NCBI GenBank assembly: GCA_023300365.1
Contig: JALZWD010000183.1
Span: 1 to 5,757, forward strand
From: Flavimaricola sp.
Lineage (GTDB): Bacteria; Pseudomonadota; Alphaproteobacteria; Rhodobacterales; Rhodobacteraceae
DNA length: 5,757 bases
Direction: 5' to 3'
Made by a program: the position numbers and the translations under genes. The notes beneath the pieces were generated by a model. That model was not told the origin of the DNA. It saw only the letters and a list, made by a program, of their open reading frames with translations, and made no database searches. Below are positions 1 through 4,694 of the stretch, one piece after another (position 1 is the first letter of the stretch; each line of letters starts with the position of its first letter).

Positions 1-485
1 GCCGCCGCCTCGAGGCCGATATAGCCGCCACCGACGATCAGGACGTGTTTGTCGGCCTCCATTGCAGGGGCGATTGCGTCCGCGTCGCGCAAATCGCGCA
101 ACGTAAACACACCGTCCAAGTCGCCGCCGATGTCGGCAGGCAAGCGGCGCGGTTGTGCGCCCGTCGTGAGCGCGAGTTTGTCATAAGACAGCAACGTACC
201 ATCGCGCAATTGCACCGTTTGTGCGGCGGCATCAATCGCCACGGCGGGCGTATCAAGACGCAAGGTGATGTTTTGTTCGGCGTAAAATTGTGCGGGACGC
301 AAATAGAGGCGCTCTTCTTCAAGCTCGCGCAGCAAATAGGCCTTGGACAGCGGTGGGCGTTGGTAGGGCGGCACGGCCTCGGCACCAATCAGTGTAATTT
401 CGCCCTCGAACCCTTGGGCGCGCAACTTGGCAACCAAGGAGGCCCCTGCTTGTCCGGCGCCAATCACGATGAAATGTTTGGACAT
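1..485 (-). CDS. FAD-dependent NAD(P)H:ferredoxin reductase-like oxidoreductase (partial, C-terminus off left edge)
   Basis: The minus frame is open from an ATG at 485 to the window edge, giving 161 complete codons and the N-terminus of the protein. A Rossmann FAD-binding motif starts almost at once (FIVIGAGQAGASL, glycines 9, 11 and 14), with an acidic residue (E36) ending the second strand. YQRPPLSK (41-48) is the hallmark of the putidaredoxin/rubredoxin/ferredoxin reductase family, TTGAQPR (107-113) is the second FAD contact, and VGGGYIGLE (151-159) opens the NAD(P)H-binding domain. Family members are about 400 residues long and pass electrons from NAD(P)H through FAD to a small [2Fe-2S] ferredoxin or similar acceptor in the cytoplasm; the second half of this one is missing. 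An AAGGA ribosome site (complement of 495-499) lies 9 bases before the ATG and supports the start. It is divergent from the peroxiredoxin. The electron acceptor cannot be named from this fragment; the family call is firm. Confidence 0.93.
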   Translation of the reverse strand, partial: MSKHFIVIGAGQAGASLVAKLRAQGFEGEITLIGAEAVPPYQRPPLSKAYLLRELEEERLYLRPAQFYAEQNITLRLDTPAVAIDAAAQTVQLRDGTLLSYDKLALTTGAQPRRLPADIGGDLDGVFTLRDLRDADAIAPAMEADKHVLIVGGGYIGLEAA

Positions 486-566
486 GTTCCATTTTCCTTG
501 TGGTCGCCGTCTGTTTGCACCCTATATCGCACAGCAGCAATCGCAATTTGAGATAAGGATAGACCC
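486..566. promoter_or_regulatory. Divergent intergenic region presumed to hold both promoters
   Basis: These 81 bases separate the start codons of the reductase (minus) and the peroxiredoxin (plus), so both genes' initiation signals should lie here or just inside the genes. A -10-like TATATC is visible at 523-528 with a weak TTGTGG at 498-503, but the 19-base spacer is longer than the usual 16-18, so the plus-strand promoter is tentative. No convincing -35/-10 pair was found for the minus strand. I see no clear palindromic operator of the kind expected for OxyR, SoxR or IscR/RirA-type regulators. Both ribosome sites (complement of 495-499, and 555-559) are good. Confidence 0.4.
555..559 (+). 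promoter_or_regulatory. Ribosome binding site of the peroxiredoxin
   Basis: AAGGA is placed 7 bases before the ATG at 567. The spacing is ideal and supports that start. Confidence 0.75.
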
Positions 567-1055
567 ATGACAATTTCCGCCGGAGCGACCCTTCCCGATG
601 CCACGTTGTACCGTATGGGTGATGCAGGGCCCGAAGCCGTGGCATTGTCCACCCTGACCAAAGGCCGCAAGGTTGCGATTTTTGGCCTGCCGGGCGCCTA
701 TACCGGCACCTGCACCACCGCCCATGTGCCATCGTTCATGCGCACGATTGCGGACTTTAAGGCCAAGGGCGTGGATGATGTGATCTGTGTCTCGGTGAAT
801 GATCCGTTTGTGATGGGCGCATGGGGCGCGGCCACGGGGGCCACGGATGCGGGCATTTTGATGTTGGGCGATGCGTCAGCGGAATTGACCAAGGCGATTG
901 GCATGGAATTTTCCGCGCCGCCCGCCGGATTGCATGACCGCTCTAAGCGGTTTTCGATGCTGGTCGACGATGGTGTGGTCACGCAGCTTAATGAAGAAAG
1001 CAGCCCCGGCGAATGCGAGATTTCCGCCGGTGAGGCCCTGTTGGCACAGGTATAA
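567..1055 (+). CDS. Peroxiredoxin, Prx5 / type II (thioredoxin- or glutaredoxin-dependent thiol peroxidase)
   Basis: This 162-residue protein matches the usual 155-165 length of Prx5/type II peroxiredoxins, which reduce hydrogen peroxide and organic hydroperoxides in the cytoplasm. The active-site loop is PGAYTGTC (42-49), with peroxidatic Cys49, the supporting Thr46 and the following TTAHVPSF. It differs from the common PGAFTPTC in having Tyr for Phe and Gly for the second Pro. The conserved arginine sits in the RSKRF segment (R125/R128). CVSVNDPFVMGAW (74-86) is the second family hallmark. Cys74 lies 25 residues after Cys49, the same spacing as the two catalytic cysteines of plant type II enzymes (Cys51/Cys76), so it is a candidate resolving cysteine; Cys150 near the C-terminus is another. 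The start is fixed by AAGGA at 555-559. The gene is transcribed away from the reductase and converges with the mechanosensitive channel gene, ending at a shared hairpin. Family call is very firm; the reductant is inferred. Confidence 0.96.
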   Translation: MTISAGATLPDATLYRMGDAGPEAVALSTLTKGRKVAIFGLPGAYTGTCTTAHVPSFMRTIADFKAKGVDDVICVSVNDPFVMGAWGAATGATDAGILMLGDASAELTKAIGMEFSAPPAGLHDRSKRFSMLVDDGVVTQLNEESSPGECEISAGEALLAQV

Positions 1056-1062
1056 GAATGCG

Positions 1063-1086
1063 GGGGCACCAATGCGTTGGTGTCCC
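1063..1086. terminator. Hairpin terminator between convergent genes
   Basis: GGGGCACCAA (1063-1072) and TTGGTGTCCC (1077-1086) form a 10-bp stem, with a single G-U wobble in the plus-strand transcript, closed by a TGCG tetraloop. It starts 8 bases after the peroxiredoxin stop codon and is followed by TTTA, so it resembles an intrinsic terminator with a short U-run for that gene. On the other strand it begins just 1 base after the channel gene's stop, so it could serve both directions, although no T-run follows on that side. Confidence 0.75.
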
Positions 1087-1087
1087 T

Positions 1088-1933
1088 TTACCCTTTGGTC
1101 TGGATCATTGTTTGCGTGGGGAACGGGATATCGATCCCCGCCGCGTCTAGCGCCTCTTTTACGCGGCGTTTCATATCCGCCTGATAGGCGAAATAATCCG
1201 CGCGACTGACCCAGACACGCACCAAGAAATCCACCGAGAAATCGCCAAGGTTGTTGACCTGAACAAATGGTTCAGGACTGGTGCGCGAGCGGTCATCGGC
1301 CATGATCGTGTCGCGGATCACCTTTTCCGTAAGTTTAAGATCCGCACCATAGCTGACCCCAAAGGTCCATTCGGCGCGGCGTGTATCATAGACGGAATAG
1401 TTGGTGATCGTGTTGCCCCAGACTTGCGAATTTGGAACGATCACTTGGACGTTGTCGATGGTCGCGAGTTCGGTGAAGTTGAGGTTGATGTTCATCACTG
1501 TGCCCATCGCATCGTTGATTTGCACAAAATCCCCCAGCCGTATGGGGCGGAAAAACACGATCATCACGCCGGCGGCGACGTTGGAAAGCGTGCCTTGCAA
1601 GGCCAGACCAATCGCGAGGCCCGCGGCACCAAAGAGGGCGACAAGCGACGTGGTTTGGATGCCAAAGGTATTGAGAACGATCAAGATCGTCAGCGTTATC
1701 ACCACATAGCGGACGATATTTGACAAGAAGCTGAACAGCGTTTGATCGAGGCTTGGGTAAATTTCGGACAGCCGCGTGATCCGGCGGCTTAGGAAGCGGG
1801 CCAAGACAAAGCCGATGACCAAGACGACGATGGCCGCGACCAAATCGCCGAAGAATCCCAAGAGATAGTCCGGCGAAATCAGATCGGCGACGGTTCGGTT
1901 GCCCCAAAGCTCAATTTTGAGAATTTCTTCCAT
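1088..1933 (-). CDS. Small-conductance mechanosensitive channel, MscS family
   Basis: The 281-residue protein is close in length to E. coli MscS (286), a homoheptameric inner-membrane channel that opens under membrane tension and releases solutes on hypo-osmotic shock. A short N-terminal segment precedes three predicted membrane helices: about 27-48, 71-90 and 96-128. The third carries the Gly/Ala-rich pore pattern LFGAAGLAIGLALQGTLSN, with the QG pair (113-114) at the usual kink, followed by the family signature AAGVMIVFFRPIRLGDFV. The soluble beta domain includes the VPNSQVWGNTITNYS segment (166-180) and the protein ends with the IPFPTQT motif typical of MscS C-termini. The ATG directly abuts the TAA of the upstream pterin dehydratase gene and lacks a strong ribosome site of its own, suggesting translational coupling. 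It is the last gene of the five-gene operon and ends at the shared hairpin. It is a minimal MscS without extra domains. Confidence 0.96.
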   Translation of the reverse strand: MEEILKIELWGNRTVADLISPDYLLGFFGDLVAAIVVLVIGFVLARFLSRRITRLSEIYPSLDQTLFSFLSNIVRYVVITLTILIVLNTFGIQTTSLVALFGAAGLAIGLALQGTLSNVAAGVMIVFFRPIRLGDFVQINDAMGTVMNINLNFTELATIDNVQVIVPNSQVWGNTITNYSVYDTRRAEWTFGVSYGADLKLTEKVIRDTIMADDRSRTSPEPFVQVNNLGDFSVDFLVRVWVSRADYFAYQADMKRRVKEALDAAGIDIPFPTQTMIQTKG

Positions 1934-2221
1934 TTAGGCCCCAGCTATTTTGTCCATCTTGGCGGCCAGCCTGCCGTCAAGATCACTGAGCCCGTCAATA
2001 TCGTGGGTGGTCAGGGTGACTGTGACGGTTTTGTAAACGTTTGACCATTCGGGATGGTGGTTCAGCTTTTCCGCCCAGATAGCAGCCTGTGTCATAAAGC
2101 CAAAGGCCTCGATGAAATTGGCGAAAACGAATGTCTTTTGCACCGCATCGCGCCCGTCTGTGGCGGCCCATCCGGCGTCGTTGAGGGCCTTGCGGCCTGT
2201 GTCATCCAGCGTTGTGCTCAT
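1934..2221 (-). CDS. phhB: Pterin-4a-carbinolamine dehydratase (4a-hydroxytetrahydrobiopterin dehydratase, PCD/DCoH family)
   Basis: The 95-residue protein has normal PCD length. PCD dehydrates 4a-hydroxytetrahydropterin to quinonoid dihydropterin, recycling the cofactor of aromatic amino acid hydroxylases in the cytoplasm. The signature [15 protein letters not shown] (54-68) followed by TLTTHD (69-74) supplies the active-site histidines H55, H56 and H73, along with P57, W59 and D74. [13 protein letters not shown] (31-43) is the usual first-helix segment. The start codon overlaps the upstream acyltransferase stop in an ATGA arrangement, with GAGGAA (complement of 2227-2232) 5 bases before the ATG. 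The next gene, MscS-type, starts directly at its TAA. No phenylalanine hydroxylase or other pterin-dependent oxygenase is in the window, so the physiological role is unclear. A role linked to other pterins, including the molybdenum cofactor, has been proposed for PCD-like proteins. Symbol phhB is by family resemblance. Confidence 0.94.
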   Translation of the reverse strand: MSTTLDDTGRKALNDAGWAATDGRDAVQKTFVFANFIEAFGFMTQAAIWAEKLNHHPEWSNVYKTVTVTLTTHDIDGLSDLDGRLAAKMDKIAGA

Positions 2222-3393
2222 TGTTGTTCCTCTATGTTGGCGCGTTTGAAGGGGCCGTAAGACGTGAGCACTTCGATATCGTGGTCAACGGCCTCGGCCT
2301 CGGCGCGCAAGTAATCGGCGACGGCCCCGCGAAACCCTTCGTCGGCCAGCCAGTGGAGAGAGTGTGTCGCGGTGGGCATATAGCCGCGCGCCAGTTTGTG
2401 CTCGCCCTGTGCGCCCGCCTCGACCCGCGAGAGGCCGTGTTCGATGGCAAAGTCGATGGCCTGATAATAACACAACTCAAAATGCAAACACGGATGGTGT
2501 TCGGCGCAGCCCCAGTAGCGGCCATAAAGCGTGTCGCGGCCGATGAAGTTGAGCGCGCCTGCCACGGGCACACCGTCGCGCATTGCCAGAACCAGCATGA
2601 TATCATCGCGCAGGTTTTCTTGGGCGGCATCAAAGAAGGCGCGGGTCAGGTAGGGTTGGCCCCATTTGCGCGCGCCTGTGTCTTGGTAAAATTGCCAGAA
2701 GGCGTCCCAATGCTCGGGCTGGATTTCGTCGCCTGTGAATTGCACGATTTGCCCGCCAAAACCTTGCGCTTGGGCGCGTTCTTTGCGGATGTTTTTGCGC
2801 TTGCGCGATGACAGCGTGTCGAGGAAGGCATCAAAGCCAGAAAAGCCGGCATTTAACCAATGGAACTGTTGGCCAATTCGGCCAAGTAATCCCATTTCGG
2901 CGCCCGCGATGCTTTCGGCCTCGGTGCAAAAGGTGATGTGCAAGGAGGACAATTCATTTTCCGACGCCAGTTGCACCGCCCCTTGGACCAAGGCGGCCAT
3001 GCCGTCGACCTCGTGGCCCGGACGCGTTAGAAACCGTCGGCCTGTTGCGGGGGTAAAGGGCACGGCGATTTGCAGTTTGGGATAATAGCGCCCGCCCGCC
3101 TGTTCCCATGCATGCGCCCAGTTGTGATCAAAGATATACTCGCCCTGGCTATGGCCTTTGGCAAACAGCGGGGCGGCGGCGATTATTTCGCCCGCCTTAT
3201 GCGCCGTAAGGTAGCGCGGTTGCCACCCCGTGCCGGGACCAACCGAGCCGCTGACCTCAAGCGCATGCAAAAACCGGTAGGTTGTGAACGGATCGCTTGC
3301 CCGCCCGTCTTCGGGGCAGGCGCATTTATCCCAATCGGTTTGACCGATATCGGCAATCGCCGGGTGGGCCATGATCTCAATGGTGTCAGACAT
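2218..3393 (-). CDS. FemAB-like predicted N-acyltransferase (DUF482/COG3146, GNAT fold)
   Basis: The 391-residue protein belongs to the predicted N-acyltransferase family DUF482, related to FemAB peptidoglycan aminoacyl transferases and GNAT enzymes. Recognised features are the N-terminal [19 protein letters not shown] stretch (34-52), the [13 protein letters not shown] segment (86-98), the basic [12 protein letters not shown] block (195-206) and the highly characteristic C-terminal [19 protein letters not shown] (295-313) with [14 protein letters not shown] (325-338). No signal peptide or membrane helix is visible, so it should be cytoplasmic. The real substrate of this family is unknown to me; transfer of an acyl or aminoacyl group to a cell-envelope precursor is only an analogy with FemAB. 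The ATG at 3393 lacks a strong ribosome site; M8 (codon at 3370-3372) is an alternative, but the longer form keeps the [18 protein letters not shown] beginning that I expect for the family. It lies 30 bases after the phosphodiesterase gene and overlaps the pterin dehydratase gene by 4 bases (ATGA). Confidence 0.9.
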   Translation of the reverse strand: MSDTIEIMAHPAIADIGQTDWDKCACPEDGRASDPFTTYRFLHALEVSGSVGPGTGWQPRYLTAHKAGEIIAAAPLFAKGHSQGEYIFDHNWAHAWEQAGGRYYPKLQIAVPFTPATGRRFLTRPGHEVDGMAALVQGAVQLASENELSSLHITFCTEAESIAGAEMGLLGRIGQQFHWLNAGFSGFDAFLDTLSSRKRKNIRKERAQAQGFGGQIVQFTGDEIQPEHWDAFWQFYQDTGARKWGQPYLTRAFFDAAQENLRDDIMLVLAMRDGVPVAGALNFIGRDTLYGRYWGCAEHHPCLHFELCYYQAIDFAIEHGLSRVEAGAQGEHKLARGYMPTATHSLHWLADEGFRGAVADYLRAEAEAVDHDIEVLTSYGPFKRANIEEQQ

Positions 3394-3400
3394 AAGATAG

Positions 3401-3434
3401 ACTTGGGTTGCATCGACAATGCGTCAAGCCAAGT
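3401..3434. repeat. Imperfect inverted repeat at the phosphodiesterase-acyltransferase junction
   Basis: ACTTGG (3401-3406) and CCAAGT (3429-3434) are perfect inverted arms, with an inner GCAT/ATGC pairing that leaves a small loop and mismatches between inner and outer stems. The element spans the phosphodiesterase stop codon and most of the 30-base gap before the acyltransferase. No T-run follows on the minus strand, so it is not a standard intrinsic terminator. It could be an mRNA processing or stability element, or chance. Confidence 0.35.
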
Positions 3435-4176
3435 ACCCTTCGAATGTGATGCCTTGGGCCACTTTTCGGGCCTCGGTCTCTTGGGCTGGGGATTTGATAG
3501 TCCAGCACAAGATATTGGCCCCCTGCCCCTTGAGTTCGGCGACACGCGCGCGGCCAAGATCGGCGGCCTCATGGCTGATGAAACAACTGTCTGTGCGATC
3601 ATAATCTGGGATGTCGCGCAGCGCGTCGCAGACCGCAGGCGGCAGTGGCGCCCAGCGTTTGGGATCATATCCAGAGGTGACAAGGCCGCGCGGGATATTG
3701 GGCGCGGCCTCGGCCATGATGGCAACAGCGTGCGGATTGAACGACATGACAGCCACGGGGCCGGAATACCCTTCGAGCGCCTTTGCTGTGGCGCGTTCCA
3801 GAGTGCCGGTATCGGGGCCCATTGCCCCGTCTTGGTCCTTGATCTCAATCAGCAGTGGCACACGCCCGGCGACAAGGTCCAAAACCTGCGCCAAGGTGGG
3901 GATGCCCGAGGCGCCGCCGGTAAGCGTTATGGCCGCAAGGTCGGCGGCACTTTGCATCTGAACCGGACCTTCGCGCCCGGTCAGGCGCCCAAGATCATAG
4001 TCGTGAAAGACCATTGGCACACCGTCTGAGGACAGCTGAAGATCGATTTCAATGCCATAGCCGCCCGCAATCGCCGCGCGCACCGCCTCGGTTGAGTTTT
4101 CGGGACGGCCCGCCGCGAGATCATGCAAGCCACGGTGGGCCAAAGGTTTGTTGAGGAAGTCGGCGTGTAGGGTCAT
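3424..4176 (-). CDS. Glycerophosphodiester phosphodiesterase (GDPD family, UgpQ-like)
   Basis: The 250-residue protein has the length of cytoplasmic UgpQ-type enzymes, which hydrolyse glycerophosphodiesters from phospholipid turnover to glycerol-3-phosphate and an alcohol, using a divalent metal in a TIM barrel. The catalytic set is visible: AHRGLHD (13-19) with His14 and Arg15, PENS (25-28), EIDLQLSSDGVPMVFHD (43-59) giving metal ligands Glu43 and Asp45 and the second catalytic His58, and LLIEIKDQ (108-115) with Glu111 and Lys113. CWTIKS (224-229) and the terminal FEGYLA are also typical. No signal peptide is present, which indicates a cytoplasmic enzyme. The start codon overlaps the RidA stop as ATGA, with only a weak GAG-type ribosome site, suggesting translational coupling. 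Being in an operon with a FemAB-like transferase and a channel hints at an envelope or lipid-recycling context, but the exact substrate cannot be read from the sequence. Confidence 0.95.
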   Translation of the reverse strand: MTLHADFLNKPLAHRGLHDLAAGRPENSTEAVRAAIAGGYGIEIDLQLSSDGVPMVFHDYDLGRLTGREGPVQMQSAADLAAITLTGGASGIPTLAQVLDLVAGRVPLLIEIKDQDGAMGPDTGTLERATAKALEGYSGPVAVMSFNPHAVAIMAEAAPNIPRGLVTSGYDPKRWAPLPPAVCDALRDIPDYDRTDSCFISHEAADLGRARVAELKGQGANILCWTIKSPAQETEARKVAQGITFEGYLA

Positions 4177-4637
4177 TTGATCTCAAACACCCCATCAATT
4201 TCGACCGAAACCCCAAAGGGCAGTGATCCGGCACTGACGGCGGCGCGCGCATGGCGGCCCGCATCGCCCAAAACCTCGACCATGAAATCAGACGCGCCGT
4301 TGATCACCGCGGGTTGCTCGGTGAAATCAGGCGTTGAATTGACGAAACCACCCAGTTTGACGACGCGCACCAAACGGTCAAGATCGCCACCACACGCAGC
4401 CTTGACCTGTGCCAGCAAGGCAATCGCGCAGGTGCGCGCCGCCGCTTGGCCATCCGCCACTGTCGCGCTATCGCCCAGTTTGCCTGTGATAAACCCATCC
4501 GGACCATTGGAGATTTGGCCCGAAACATGAACCAAGTTTCCGGTTATGACATAAGGCACATAGTTGGCCGCAGGGGCCGGTGCGTCGGGCAAGGTAACGC
4601 CCATTTCGGCAAGCCGCGTTTCAAAGGTTCCGGACAT
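4173..4637 (-). CDS. RidA/YjgF/UK114-family protein (imine/enamine deaminase-like)
   Basis: With the ATG at 4637 the protein is 154 residues, longer than E. coli RidA (128) but normal for the subgroup beginning with a TFETRLAEMGVTLPDAPAP-like stretch. RidA proteins are cytoplasmic trimers that hydrolyse reactive 2-aminoacrylate and related imines produced by PLP enzymes. Visible subgroup features are NYVPYVITGNLVHVSGQ (25-41), GQAAARTCAIALLAQVKAA (63-81), VVKLGGFVNSTPDFTEQP (92-109), and GRHARAAVSAGSLPFGVSVEI (127-147), in which Arg131 is at the place of the catalytic arginine. The GAGGAG ribosome site (complement of 4645-4650), 7 bases before the ATG, decides the start; an in-frame TTG at 4652 would lie over that site and is rejected. 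It is the first gene of the compact operon, overlapping the phosphodiesterase by 4 bases. Whether this longer subgroup has true deaminase activity is not settled by the sequence. Confidence 0.93.
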   Translation of the reverse strand: MSGTFETRLAEMGVTLPDAPAPAANYVPYVITGNLVHVSGQISNGPDGFITGKLGDSATVADGQAAARTCAIALLAQVKAACGGDLDRLVRVVKLGGFVNSTPDFTEQPAVINGASDFMVEVLGDAGRHARAAVSAGSLPFGVSVEIDGVFEIK

Positions 4638-4644
4638 CGCGTTT

Positions 4645-4650
4645 CTCCTC
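4645..4650 (-). promoter_or_regulatory. Ribosome binding site that fixes the RidA start
   Basis: GAGGAG on the minus strand sits 7 bases before the ATG at 4637. Four of its bases (GAGG) are also in the 3' arm of a 5-bp hairpin (4647-4662), so the site could be partly masked in the mRNA. Confidence 0.8.
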
Positions 4651-4680
4651 AAGATGCTGAGGGCAAGGCTAATCCCCTGC
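4647..4680 (-). other. Two adjacent small hairpins between the adaptor and RidA genes
   Basis: Read on the minus strand, GCAGGG/CCTTGC (4675-4680 with 4663-4668, one G-U pair, 6-base loop) is followed without a gap by CCTCA/TGAGG (4658-4662 with 4647-4651, 6-base loop). The second stem contains most of the RidA ribosome site. There is no T-run, so neither is a typical intrinsic terminator. The stems are short and could be chance. No convincing promoter was seen in the 57-base gap (4638-4694), so ridA may be read through from the adaptor gene or from a promoter inside it. Confidence 0.35.
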
Positions 4681-4694
4681 TGCGCAAAGGTCCA

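Noticed and set aside
45..551. Plus-strand open frame of 168 codons
   Set aside because: The minus strand here encodes a flavoprotein with two dinucleotide-binding motifs and a good ribosome site, so the plus frame is a shadow.
319..732. Minus-strand open frame of 137 codons across the divergent promoter region
   Set aside because: It overlaps the starts of both real genes in the wrong frames and has no recognisable domain.
1401..1723. Two overlapping plus-strand frames of about 100 codons
   Set aside because: Both are antisense to the pore and beta-domain region of the MscS-type channel and show no independent signals.
2212..2811. Plus-strand open frame of 199 codons
   Set aside because: It is antisense to the acyltransferase gene, crosses the 4-base overlap with the dehydratase gene, and resembles no family.
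3070..4029. Plus-strand open frame of 319 codons antisense to the phosphodiesterase and acyltransferase genes
   Set aside because: It lies wholly opposite two genes with clear catalytic motifs, has no recognisable domain, and long antisense frames are expected in GC-rich DNA.
4638..4652. TTG at 4652 as RidA start, adding five residues
   Set aside because: This start would place the GAGGAG ribosome site inside the coding region; the ATG at 4637 has ideal spacing and matches the family N-terminus.
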